Under the pieces are notes generated by a model. The model made no database searches. It saw only the letters and a program-made list of their open reading frames with translations, and had not been told where the DNA came from. Shown here one piece after another: positions 35,029 to 43,689 of a DNA stretch of 64,000 bases. Both the position numbers and the translations under genes were made by a program. Origin of the DNA: CAWCAW01 sp963714125 (GTDB taxonomy: Bacteria > Actinomycetota > Acidimicrobiia > Acidimicrobiales > UBA8190); NCBI GenBank assembly GCA_963714125.1, contig OY970234.1:1550001-1614000 (forward strand), read 5' to 3'. How positions within the stretch are numbered: position 1 is the first letter of the stretch; the number at the start of each line of letters is the position of its first letter.

Positions 35029-35531
35029 GTCGAAGTCACCGGTTCCTTGTGCGGTGACGTCGCCCGCTCCTGGTGATAGGCGCGCATGGCCCGGCGCCAG
35101 AGCTCGAGCCCGTGCAGGGCCGCATCAGTGGAGGCAGGGTCATCCAGGCTGGCGGCGATGTCCACCAAGCGGGCATCGATGGAGCGGTCGGCTTCCGCCA
35201 ACACCAGCAGCCCCTTGGCGCTGAGGGTATGGGTGACGTTGCGTTTGTCGGCGTCGCCTGGGGTGCGGTGCACAAGTCCGCGCCCCTCGAGCCCGTCGAC
35301 CACGGCGGTGATCGTGGGCCGTCGCACCGCCAAGCGTTCGGCCAGCGCCGAGGGCATGGACGAGCCTTCGGCCAGCAACCCGAGGATCCGGTACTGGGGC
35401 AGTGAGAGTTCAACCTCGGCCAGGGAAAGCTCGAGTTGCTTGGAGAGCCATGCCGCTGCTCGGCCCAGCGAGCCGGGCCGCGGTGTCTCGTCGTGGCGCG
35501 CCGAAGTAGCGGCCCAAACGTCGTTTCCCAT
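35025..35531 (-). CDS. MarR-family transcriptional regulator of the ABC exporter operon
   Basis: The 168-residue protein has the MarR winged helix: LSLPQYRILGLLAEGSSMPSALAERL, the recognition region VRRPTITAVVDGLEGRGLV and the wing RTPGDADKRNVTHTLSAKG. It is the first gene of an operon with the two exporter subunits, and a perfect palindrome sits 5 nt before its start codon, so it is most likely an autorepressor released by an exported compound. The inducer cannot be predicted. Confidence 0.88.
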   Translation of the reverse strand: MGNDVWAATSARHDETPRPGSLGRAAAWLSKQLELSLAEVELSLPQYRILGLLAEGSSMPSALAERLAVRRPTITAVVDGLEGRGLVHRTPGDADKRNVTHTLSAKGLLVLAEADRSIDARLVDIAASLDDPASTDAALHGLELWRRAMRAYHQERATSPHKEPVTST

Positions 35532-35535
35532 GTCG

Positions 35536-35548
35536 TTAGATTATCTAA
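35536..35548. promoter_or_regulatory. Perfect palindrome, probable MarR operator
   Basis: TTAGATTATCTAA is a 13-bp perfect palindrome of two TTAGAT arms around one base. It lies 5-17 nt upstream of the MarR start codon at 35531, in an AT-rich spot of an otherwise GC-rich region. Both the length and place fit MarR-type operators that block their own promoter. Confidence 0.65.
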
Positions 35549-35620
35549 TCAGAGCGGCCCTTCGAACCGTCTCCGCAAATTGGCCCGTCGAGCTGGGCTG
35601 TCGACTGCTACCTTCCCGAC

Positions 35621-36865
35621 GTGGCCCGGGTTGTCTTCACAAGCGCCAACGTGCTCGATGGGCGAAACCCAGCCCAGCCCGGCTCGACGCTGGTGGTCGA
35701 AGGCAAGCGCATCGTTTCGGTCGGAGACAGCCCCGGAGGGGAGATCGGTCCCGAGGACCAGGTCATCGACCTGGCGGGAAGAACCGTGATGCCGGGCATG
35801 GTGAGCTGCCATTTTCACGCCACCTATCACGAGCTCGGCGCCAAACCGGCCCCCTTCGGACTGAATGAGCCCCCCGCCCTACAAGCGGTGCGGGCCGTGC
35901 GCAACCTGGAGGCCGTGCTGCGGGCCGGCTTCACCTCGGCCGTCAGCGCCGGGGCACCTTTCGCCATCGACCCCGCCATGCGGCGCGCCATTTCCGAAGG
36001 AGCCGTGGCCGGCCCCCGCTTCATCCCCGGAAGTCGAGATGTGAGCACCACCGGGCATGTGAACGACAACGCCCCGTGGTACTGGGAACTGGGGTCGCGC
36101 GGCGCACTGCGGATATGCGACGGTCCCGACGCTTTTGCCCAAGGAGTGCGGGCCGAGATCAGCGAAGGTGCTCGCATCATCAAGATGTTCGTCACCGGTG
36201 GCCATGGCACCGTCGGGCCGGCCGAGCGCACCGAGATGACGGCGGCCGAGATGTCTGCCGCCATCGAGGCGGCGCATGGTCGAGGGGCCAAAGTGCGTGG
36301 GCACATCGCCAACCGGGAGGCCATCTCCATGGCGCTCGACTGCGGCATCGACGTCATCGACCACGGTGACGGCATGGACGACGAGTGCATAGCCCGCATC
36401 ATCGAGACGTCGACAGCCGTGGCCCCGTCCATGTTCTTCCCTTACCGGCTGTGGAAGTCGTTTCCCGGCAGTGGTCTCGGTTTTACCGACAGCCTCAAGG
36501 CCGATCTCGACGATGCCTTGGCCTGGATCCCGCGTGCCAATGACGCCGGCATGTGCCTGGTCATCGGTGATGACTACGGGGCCATCGGGTTGCCCCACGG
36601 CGTCTACGGCGAAGAGCTCGTCTTCTACGTCGAGGTGGTGGGGATCCCCGCCCTCGATGTGCTGCGCTGGGCCACCGTGCACGGGGCCCAGCTCATGGGT
36701 CGAGGCGATGACCTGGGTTCCTTGGAGCCCGGCAAGTTGGCCGACGTTGTCGTCGTCGACGGCGATCCCTCCGCCGAGATCTCCGTCCTCGCCGATCCGG
36801 CCCGGGTGGTAGCGGTGATGAAGGACGGACGTTTCATGACCGGGCCTTGGTGCCCGTCGGACTGA
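35621..36865 (+). CDS. Amidohydrolase family protein
   Basis: The 414-residue enzyme has the metal-dependent amidohydrolase layout: an N-terminal composite-barrel part (VFTSANVLDGRNP, GKRIVSVGD), a metal-binding motif HFHATYHE after GMVSC, a later His in VRGHIANREA, DVIDHGDGMDD, and the last Asp in VIGDDYG. The C-terminus has the usual LGSLEPGKLADVVVVDGDP. It is of the imidazolonepropionase/prolidase-like type; substrate unknown. GTG at 35621 is the start. The next gene follows after 19 nt. Confidence 0.85.
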   Translation: MARVVFTSANVLDGRNPAQPGSTLVVEGKRIVSVGDSPGGEIGPEDQVIDLAGRTVMPGMVSCHFHATYHELGAKPAPFGLNEPPALQAVRAVRNLEAVLRAGFTSAVSAGAPFAIDPAMRRAISEGAVAGPRFIPGSRDVSTTGHVNDNAPWYWELGSRGALRICDGPDAFAQGVRAEISEGARIIKMFVTGGHGTVGPAERTEMTAAEMSAAIEAAHGRGAKVRGHIANREAISMALDCGIDVIDHGDGMDDECIARIIETSTAVAPSMFFPYRLWKSFPGSGLGFTDSLKADLDDALAWIPRANDAGMCLVIGDDYGAIGLPHGVYGEELVFYVEVVGIPALDVLRWATVHGAQLMGRGDDLGSLEPGKLADVVVVDGDPSAEISVLADPARVVAVMKDGRFMTGPWCPSD

Positions 36866-36884
36866 TCCTCGCCTAGGCCGACGC

Positions 36885-38516
36885 GTGACGACCGACGCGC
36901 AGGACTTCATACCTCGGCGCACGTTTTTGCGACGAGCGGGCGCGGCGGGCGCCGCCTTGGGATCGGCCGCCCTCTTCGGCGCCGCGCTCGATGCCTGTGA
37001 GGTCCAAAAGACGTCGGCTCCGACCACCGGGGTCTCGACACCCACCACTGCACCCTCGCCCCCCACCACGGTGAGCGGTCCTCCGGCCTGGTCAGACCTG
37101 GCCCAGTCCATGACCGGAACGCTCGTGTTGCCGAGCGCCAGCAGCTACGCCGTCGACAAGCTTCTCTATAACGAGAGGTTCGACGCTGTGGCCCCCGCCG
37201 CCATCGCCTACTGCCAGTCGCCGTCGGACGTGCAGCGCTGTGTCGCCTTCGCCCGACACTGGGGGTTGCCTACGGCCATACGCTGCGGTGGTCACAGCTA
37301 CGCCGGGTACTCCTCGGGCCCCGGTTTGGTGGTGGATCTCAGCGCCATGGCCACCGTGACCATCAGCCCCGACGCCACCACCGCCGTGGTGGGGGCCGGT
37401 ACCCGCCTCATCGACCTCTACAGCGCCCTGGGCCAGTCCGGCGTTTTGGTTCCCGGAGGGTCGTGCCCCACGGTGGGCATCGGTGGACTGGCGCTCGGGG
37501 GAGGAATTGGCGTGTTCGGCCGGAACTACGGACTCACGTGCGACAACGTGGCCTCGGTCGATGTGGTGAGCGCCGCCGGTCAACTCCTCACGTGCGGACC
37601 CGACCAGCACGAGGATCTCTACTGGGCCTGTCGAGGCGGCGGGGGAGGGAACTTCGGCGTGGTGACGTCGTTCACCTTCAATGTCCACCCCATCCCGCCT
37701 ATCGCGTTGTTCACATTGGTGTGGCCGGCGGCTGCCGCGGGCGATGTTCTCGGCGCGTGGCAGCAGTGGATCGGCACCACACCCAACGAGCTGTGGTCGA
37801 ACTGCCAGCTCTTGTCGGCGGGACCGGCGGGCGTCGAGGTGCGCGTGACCGGCGTGTGGTGCGGTTCGACGACGACACTGACGAGCGCGCTGCAACCGTT
37901 GCGCAACGCCGTCGGTTCGGCCCCGACCGATGATTTCGTCGGGCCCGAGTCGTATCTGCGGGCCATGCTGATCGAAGCCGGTTGCGAAGACTCGAGCGTG
38001 GCCCAGTGCCACCTGCCTTCCCAGAACCCCGCCGGCACGTTGGCGCGCTCTGCTTTCGCTACCAAGTCGACGTTCATCGACGCGCCGCTACCCGCCGACG
38101 GGGTGGCGGCTCTCATCGCCAGCCTGCAGTCACTGCACGCCACGGTGCCCGAGATCGGGGGTGGTTTCGTCTTCGATTCTTTTGGCGGGGCTATCAACCA
38201 AGTTCCCGCTGACGCCACCGCCTTCGTCCACCGAAATGCGTTGGCGGATATCGAATACACGGTGAACTGGACCACGGGAACATCCCCGTCCATCGTGGCC
38301 GGAGCCACCTCGTGGCTCCAAAGCGCGCAAGGCGTCTTAGCCCCGTATGCGGCGGGCTCGTACCAGAACTACATCGATCCGACCCTGCCGGATTGGGAGG
38401 CGGCGTACTACGGGTCCAACCTGCCTCGGCTCATGGCGGTCAAAAGGGCCTACGACCCCGATGATTTCTTCCATTTCGCTCAATCCGTACCGCTTGGAGC
38501 CGCCACCACTCGTTGA
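36885..38516 (+). CDS. Tat-exported FAD-linked oxidase, berberine-bridge (BBE) type
   Basis: The 543-residue protein opens with a twin-arginine signal (PRRTFLRRAGAAGAALG) and a Thr/Pro linker. The FAD domain shows both covalent-attachment motifs of the BBE family, the His in IRCGGHSYAGYS and the Cys in GGSCPTVGIGG, so FAD is probably bicovalently bound. The C-terminal NYIDPTLPDWEAAYYG and RAYDPDDFFHFAQS are the conserved BBE tail. Such enzymes oxidise sugars or alkaloid-like alcohols; the substrate is unknown. A Cys after the Tat core (LDACEV) might serve as a lipobox. Confidence 0.88.
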   Translation: MTTDAQDFIPRRTFLRRAGAAGAALGSAALFGAALDACEVQKTSAPTTGVSTPTTAPSPPTTVSGPPAWSDLAQSMTGTLVLPSASSYAVDKLLYNERFDAVAPAAIAYCQSPSDVQRCVAFARHWGLPTAIRCGGHSYAGYSSGPGLVVDLSAMATVTISPDATTAVVGAGTRLIDLYSALGQSGVLVPGGSCPTVGIGGLALGGGIGVFGRNYGLTCDNVASVDVVSAAGQLLTCGPDQHEDLYWACRGGGGGNFGVVTSFTFNVHPIPPIALFTLVWPAAAAGDVLGAWQQWIGTTPNELWSNCQLLSAGPAGVEVRVTGVWCGSTTTLTSALQPLRNAVGSAPTDDFVGPESYLRAMLIEAGCEDSSVAQCHLPSQNPAGTLARSAFATKSTFIDAPLPADGVAALIASLQSLHATVPEIGGGFVFDSFGGAINQVPADATAFVHRNALADIEYTVNWTTGTSPSIVAGATSWLQSAQGVLAPYAAGSYQNYIDPTLPDWEAAYYGSNLPRLMAVKRAYDPDDFFHFAQSVPLGAATTR

Positions 38517-38774
38517 CGCGCCGCGAGGCGAAGTGCCGGGGCGGCAACGGGAATGTCGTCACGCCGTTGCGTGTTCGCCCACCTAATGGCCACCACCGGG
38601 TTCCATCGTGTGTGTCCGCCCAGCCCGGAGACGTTTTGACGTGTGGCGTGACGGGACGCTCACGATGCGTGGACGCCGTCGCGCACGCGCCGCCGGAGTA
38701 TGGAGCGCGTCGGCGAGCGGCATACCATGGACGGCACCGAGGATTGTGATGCACGTACCGAGGAACGCCCAAAC

Positions 38775-39719
38775 ATGAGAAGCGCGGTGGTGCTGGCCGT
38801 CATCGCCAGCTTCTGCACGGCCACATCCTCGGTGTGTCAGCGCTTGGCCGCGGCCAAGGCTCCTCCCGAACAAGGATTTAGCCTGCGTCTTATCTGGTAC
38901 CTGGTGCGCCAGCCCCTGTGGCTGGGCGGCGTGGCCAGCTTGATCCTCGGGTTTGTCTTTCAGATCATCGCGCTGCACTTTGGCGGCCTCGCCCTGGTGC
39001 AACCCATCTTGTCGTCGGAATTGCTCTTTGTCTTCGGCTACATGGCGCTCATCGGATCGCGTCCGGTCATGCGCAAGGACTGGTTGGCCGGTGCGGCCAT
39101 GGCGGCGGGTCTGGCTGTGTTCTTGTTCACGGCGTCACCGTCGGGTGGGCGGCTGCACGCATCGGCACCGCTGTGGTGGTTCGCCGGTGTCTCGGCGCTG
39201 GGACTGGCGGCTATCGCCGGGGCCGTCGCTTACGCGCCCTTGCGAGGACGGGCCCCGTCTCCGGCGCGCAAGGCCGCCACGTTGGGCGTGGCCACCGGCT
39301 TGTCATGGGGGTTCGTCGCCGCCGTGATCAAAGAGCTGAGCTCGCACACCAGCGGGGGAGCGGGGGCGGTTTTCACGACCTGGTCGCCTTACGTACTCGT
39401 GGTGGTGGGGGCGGCGTCGATGTTGTTGTCGACTCATGCCTTGGCGGCGGGCCCGCTGGCCGCATCGCAACCAGGCTTCACCATCGTCGACCCGCTGGTG
39501 GCCAGCCTTTTAGGCGTGTTCCTCTTCGGGGAGCACCTGCAACTGGCCCCGGTAGATCTCGTCTTCGAGATCCTGGCATTGGGCGCCCTCGTCGCCGGTG
39601 TGGTGGCGCTCAGCCACAGCCGGCTCGTGCACGGCGGGGCCGACGAGGACGTGCCCGAGCCCGATGCCCTGTCGCCGTATAGCCACGCCGAAAGTCAGCA
39701 CCCTCTCTTCGAGGTGTAA
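38775..39719 (+). CDS. DMT-superfamily (EamA/NIPA-like) membrane transporter
   Basis: The 314-residue protein has nine or ten membrane segments in two similar halves, starting AVVLAVIASFCTATSSVCQRLAA and including ALVQPILSSELLFVFGYMAL and PLAASQPGFTIVDPLVASLLGVFLFGEHL. These segments fit the DMT family of small-molecule carriers. The transported compound is unknown. The ATG at 38775 is chosen over the ATG at 38700 because the membrane segment begins there and GAGGAA precedes it. The 258-nt gap before it shows no gene. Confidence 0.78.
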   Translation: MRSAVVLAVIASFCTATSSVCQRLAAAKAPPEQGFSLRLIWYLVRQPLWLGGVASLILGFVFQIIALHFGGLALVQPILSSELLFVFGYMALIGSRPVMRKDWLAGAAMAAGLAVFLFTASPSGGRLHASAPLWWFAGVSALGLAAIAGAVAYAPLRGRAPSPARKAATLGVATGLSWGFVAAVIKELSSHTSGGAGAVFTTWSPYVLVVVGAASMLLSTHALAAGPLAASQPGFTIVDPLVASLLGVFLFGEHLQLAPVDLVFEILALGALVAGVVALSHSRLVHGGADEDVPEPDALSPYSHAESQHPLFEV

Positions 39720-39729
39720 GGCGTCGCGT

Positions 39730-41685
39730 CTACTCGTTGTGGCAGTGCGCGGCGGTGGTGGCCGGCACATCCAGGGCCGGGTTGCGATCGAAGAATCCCA
39801 CCGGCACCAAGGTGAATCCGGTGTACTCCACCGGCATCACCGGCCATTGTTCGGGGCGCGGGATGTGGGTGACCCCGAAGGTGTGCCACAGCACGATGTC
39901 CTCGTCCACCAAGGAGCGGTTGCCGGCGATGAAGCGAGGCAGCCCGTCGCCGCCGGCGTGCTGGTTGGGAAAGTCCCCGGCAGCGCGGCGTTCATCGGGC
40001 GCGTAACGGGTGGCCCACAAGTTGTAGGTGGCGAAGGTGGCCCGCTTGCCGACACTCGACTCGGGTCCGGCCAGCAGGGTGGGTGATGCGCCCGGCACGA
40101 GCGTGTACCCGCGCGCCTGGCCCAACCGGTTGACCGACTCCCGGTTGACGACCTTCCACACTCGGCTGCGCGCCGGATCGACGCAACGGCGCGCCTGGTG
40201 TTCGTCTTCGAGGAGGGTGGCCGCTGATTCGAAGGCGTTGCCCCACGGGTTGTCTGCACCGGCGGCCACCGGTCGTGCCTCCATCTCATAGAGGGAGTTG
40301 TTGGTGCCGTCGACTTCCATATCGAGGCGCACGTTGAACAGATGCTGGTGGTAGGGGGCGGCCAACTGAGGGGCGATCATCGAGGCGAAGCGCGGTGTCT
40401 CGCCCGGTGGCACCGCCATGGTGGAGAGGATGCCCGTGAGCTTGACTTCGAACTCGATGGAGCCGTCCAAGTAGAAGTACCAGTAGAACCCGTACTCGTA
40501 GTTGCCCACGGTGGCGATGAAGCTCACCACCAAACGCCGCGACCGTCGTACCTCGTCACGTCCCGAGCGCATGTCATTGTGCTTCCAGAGAATTCCGTAA
40601 TCCTCTTCGTGCATGCAGATGGCGTTGGCCATCGTGTACGGGTCACCTTGCTCGGTGGCGCACACGGCATCGAAGTAGTGGATGAGCCCCAGGCAGTCAC
40701 AGCCCAGGGTCAAGGAGTTGGCCATCCGCCCGAGGCCCCATTCGCCGGCATCGAAGGCGTTCTTCCAGCCGTGCAGCTCTCCGGGGTCTCCGTAGGGGAC
40801 GACCATCTCACTGACCGAAGCCCGGTGGATGATGGGGCGAAGCCTGCCGTCGTCGCGATAACCGACTTGATGCAGCACCAAGCCTTCGACGGGATCCATG
40901 GACACCCGCAGTTCCCAACGCTGCCAGCGCACCAAGTTCCCGTCGACGACGAAGCTCGCCCCTTCGGGTTGGGTGATGTCGATGGGCTTGAGGTCGTCGC
41001 GCATGGCCCCCACGGCCTCGGGGTAATAGCTGCCCGCCTCGGGCGGAAAGGGGACCACACCGGTGTCGAGGACCTCGAGCACCTCGCCCCGACCCATGTC
41101 GACGAAGCCAATGACCCCCTCGATGGGGCGCGCATAGCCATTGTCGTCGGGGCTTTCGCGGAGATACCCCAGACAGCGGCAGATGCGCCGGCCCTCTTCA
41201 TGGGCGACACCGAAGGATCCCGCCGGCCAGGGGTCGATCTGCACGGAGTCGAGGTCGGTGATGCCCCGCCGAAGCATGGCGGCCGCCCAATCGGGATGCT
41301 CCTGTAAGGCCACCATGGCCCCAAAGGCCTCTTCGAAGAGCAAGCCGGGGCGAATGCTGTCGTGGTGGACCACTGAACGCAGCTCACCGCTGGTCACCGA
41401 CACCACGATGTCGAGGACGTTGGCGTCGGGGCCCGTCACCACCATGAGGCGAACCTGCCGGTCGCCGGCGTCACCGGGGGCGAGGGCCCGAAGGTAATCC
41501 TTGGTGGGCTCCTCCAGACCGATGTACGCGAAACGGGGCTGGTCGCCCACGCGTCGGTCGGCTCGCACCAAAGCCACGGCGGCCACGATCTCCTCAGGCG
41601 TCAGTACCGCCAAGGGATGATCAGGCCGCCCCGGCGCGGCACGCTCGTCGATGACTGCGCCCCCGGGGGGCTGCGAAGTGGCCAC
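39730..41685 (-). CDS. Copper amine oxidase
   Basis: The 651-residue enzyme oxidises primary amines to aldehydes, releasing ammonia and peroxide. The TPQ-forming Tyr lies in the consensus TVGNYEYGFYWY, the catalytic Asp in HYFDAVC, and two copper-binding His in APYHQHLFNVRLDMEVDG; the third is in the C-terminal HTFGVTHIPR region. No signal peptide is visible, so it is probably cytoplasmic. It is preceded after only 9 nt by the cupin gene, most likely in one transcript. Confidence 0.92.
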   Translation of the reverse strand: MATSQPPGGAVIDERAAPGRPDHPLAVLTPEEIVAAVALVRADRRVGDQPRFAYIGLEEPTKDYLRALAPGDAGDRQVRLMVVTGPDANVLDIVVSVTSGELRSVVHHDSIRPGLLFEEAFGAMVALQEHPDWAAAMLRRGITDLDSVQIDPWPAGSFGVAHEEGRRICRCLGYLRESPDDNGYARPIEGVIGFVDMGRGEVLEVLDTGVVPFPPEAGSYYPEAVGAMRDDLKPIDITQPEGASFVVDGNLVRWQRWELRVSMDPVEGLVLHQVGYRDDGRLRPIIHRASVSEMVVPYGDPGELHGWKNAFDAGEWGLGRMANSLTLGCDCLGLIHYFDAVCATEQGDPYTMANAICMHEEDYGILWKHNDMRSGRDEVRRSRRLVVSFIATVGNYEYGFYWYFYLDGSIEFEVKLTGILSTMAVPPGETPRFASMIAPQLAAPYHQHLFNVRLDMEVDGTNNSLYEMEARPVAAGADNPWGNAFESAATLLEDEHQARRCVDPARSRVWKVVNRESVNRLGQARGYTLVPGASPTLLAGPESSVGKRATFATYNLWATRYAPDERRAAGDFPNQHAGGDGLPRFIAGNRSLVDEDIVLWHTFGVTHIPRPEQWPVMPVEYTGFTLVPVGFFDRNPALDVPATTAAHCHNE

Positions 41686-41694
41686 CGCTGCGGA

Positions 41695-42078
41695 TCAGTG
41701 GTTGGTGTAGTCGATCGGCCCAGCACCTTTGACTCCCACCGCGAAGCAGAAGCAGTGGATGGGAGCCGTGTCGCTGATGGGCCGCAGGCTGTGGACCTTG
41801 TCGGGCGGGATGTGGACCAGGTCACCTTGGGCGATGGCGCGATCCTCACCCTCGATGGTCATGATGCCACGCCCTGAAGTCACGTAATAGAACTCGTGGG
41901 TGGGATGCGAATGAGGGTCGACGTAGCCCCCACCGGCCACCTCGAACTCGTTGACGAGCTCAAGAAAGCCCCCTTCGGTGATCTCCTGCATCTCGCGTGC
42001 CTTGACCAACCACCACACGGGCACGGTGCCGTTGTGCTCGACGACCGGCTCCACATCCTCGATGCTGCGAACATCCAT
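41695..42078 (-). CDS. Cupin-domain protein linked to the amine oxidase
   Basis: The 127-residue protein is a single-domain cupin with metal-ligand motifs DPHSHPTHEFYYVTSGRG and IPPDKVHSLRP. The ATG at 42078 has GAGGGAG 6-12 nt upstream. Cupins of this kind can be small dioxygenases, isomerases or sensors. Its pairing with copper amine oxidase suggests a role in the same amine-degradation step, but nothing in the sequence says which. Confidence 0.82.
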   Translation of the reverse strand: MDVRSIEDVEPVVEHNGTVPVWWLVKAREMQEITEGGFLELVNEFEVAGGGYVDPHSHPTHEFYYVTSGRGIMTIEGEDRAIAQGDLVHIPPDKVHSLRPISDTAPIHCFCFAVGVKGAGPIDYTNH

Positions 42079-42104
42079 GGTGTGCTCCCTCGAGGTCTCA
42101 AAGA

Positions 42105-42120
42105 CTGACGTTGCCGTCAG
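42105..42120. promoter_or_regulatory. Inverted repeat upstream of the cupin/amine oxidase operon
   Basis: CTGACG (42105-42110) and CGTCAG (42115-42120) form a perfect 6-bp inverted repeat around TTGC. It lies 27-42 nt upstream of the cupin start codon, where an operator would be expected. No regulator gene is adjacent. No PHO-like repeat was found between here and 42292. Confidence 0.3.
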
Positions 42121-42291
42121 CGTAGAGCACCAACACCGCGCCTCACCAGCGACGTCGAGCCCGGTCACCCCTCCTATCCAGAGGCCTTTGCCACGGGGTT
42201 CCTAATGTCCAGTATTATTAGCTCATCGCTAGAAATAAAGTACATTTCGGTGGGCCCCCGTTCCCGCAGGCGCCGCCGCAGGAGGGGTGCC

Positions 42292-43638
42292 GTGCGCCAG
42301 GCTGAAGAGTTCGCTGATTCCGGTTCTATGGGTGCTGTTCGGCTGCCTCGCCGCGTGTCGGCGGGGTGGAAGGTGGCCGGCACCTTGGTGGCCGCGGCCC
42401 TCGTGGCGGCCGCTTGTTCAAGCTCTACCCCGTCGGCGGCCAAGAAGAAAACGACCAGCTCGACGACGACCACAACCAATGAGTCGGCGTCGACAGCCAC
42501 CACGGTGGCTTCGGGTACGACCACGACAACGGCGGCGGCCAAGGCCGCCACCACCACGACCACGACGGCCAAAGCGTCCAGCTCGACCAAGAGCCCGTGC
42601 TCGTCGAGCGCGTCCGGGGGAGTGCTCAGCACCTCGTGTGACACCACCACACCTTCTGAGCAACTCACCGGCGTCGGGGCCAACTCGGCGGCCCCGTTCT
42701 TGGATCGTGTCTTTTACTACTTCAACCAGGCCGACAAGGGCATCACCGTCAACTACTCACCGGCCGGAAGCAGCGTGGGCGTCACCGACATCGAGCAGAA
42801 CACCGTGCAGTTCGGCCAGTCCGAAGTCCCCATCGCCACCCCGGCCAGTGGGAACGGCGGCAGCATCGTGCAGGTCCCCATCGACCTGGGCGGCGTGGCG
42901 CTGAGCTACAACCTCACCGGTGTCTCGGGCGGGTTGAAGCTCAACGGGTCGATCCTGGCCGGCATCTTCCTGGGCACCATCACAACCTGGAACGACGCCG
43001 CCATCGCGGCGCTGAACCCAGGCATCAACCTGCCCAGCACCACTATCGTCCCTGTGCACCGGGCTGACTCTTCGGGCCCGGGATATGACCTCGACCAGTA
43101 CCTGATCGACACCGGTGGCTCGGCGTGGACCACCAAAGTCGGCACTTCCGCCAATACGCATTGGCCGGTCACCAGCGTCGGCATCGGTGAGCAGCTCAAC
43201 TCCGGCGTAGCCAGCTACATCCAACAGACCCCCGGTGCCATCGGCTTCGTCGAGTACGCCTACGCCGTGGAGGCGAACTTCACCAATGCGGCTGTGCTCA
43301 ACGCCGCGGGTGCCTACGTCACGCCGTCGAGTTCCAGCATTTCGGCCGCCGGATCTCAGGCCAGCAACGTCAGCGCATCCAACTTCAACATCGTGAACGG
43401 GCCGGGATCCTCCACGTATCCGCTGGCCAACTTCAGCTGGACCTTGCTCTACCAGAAGCAGTCCAATGCCAACGTCGGGATCGCCATCGGCAAGCTCTTC
43501 GACTGGATCACCACCAGCGGCCAGCAACAGGCGGCCACTCTCGGGTACTCGCCGCTCCCGTCGAGCATCGCCGCTCTGGCCCACAGCACGCTGCTCCAGC
43601 TCGAGAACTCGAGCGGCCAACCACTGTTCACCAGTTGA
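42292..43638 (+). CDS. pstS: Phosphate-binding lipoprotein PstS of the second Pst system
   Basis: The GTG at 42292 is preceded by GGAGGGG at 42281-42287 and is preferred over the ATG at 42328. The 448-residue product has a lipoprotein signal (WKVAGTLVAAALVAAAC, lipobox AAAC), a long Thr/Ala/Ser linker, and a PstS domain with the ligand loop GVGANSAAPFLDRVF, SPAGSSVGVTDIEQ, and ADSSGPGYDLDQYL (usually R-SGT). The first Gly-Ser-Thr loop is altered to ANSAA. It is lipid-anchored, unlike the wall-sorted PstS-like proteins of the 14-18 kb operon. It heads a standard pstS-C-A-B order. Confidence 0.9.
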   Translation: MRQAEEFADSGSMGAVRLPRRVSAGWKVAGTLVAAALVAAACSSSTPSAAKKKTTSSTTTTTNESASTATTVASGTTTTTAAAKAATTTTTTAKASSSTKSPCSSSASGGVLSTSCDTTTPSEQLTGVGANSAAPFLDRVFYYFNQADKGITVNYSPAGSSVGVTDIEQNTVQFGQSEVPIATPASGNGGSIVQVPIDLGGVALSYNLTGVSGGLKLNGSILAGIFLGTITTWNDAAIAALNPGINLPSTTIVPVHRADSSGPGYDLDQYLIDTGGSAWTTKVGTSANTHWPVTSVGIGEQLNSGVASYIQQTPGAIGFVEYAYAVEANFTNAAVLNAAGAYVTPSSSSISAAGSQASNVSASNFNIVNGPGSSTYPLANFSWTLLYQKQSNANVGIAIGKLFDWITTSGQQQAATLGYSPLPSSIAALAHSTLLQLENSSGQPLFTS

Positions 43639-43689
43639 CGGTGGTCGGGTAGCCCGGCCGTCTCGGCGGGCACCGGTAACCTCTCGCCC

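Noticed and set aside
42079..42291. PHO-box array before the second pst operon
   Set aside because: No GTTCA-type units at 11-nt spacing were found; only an unrelated inverted repeat near the cupin gene.
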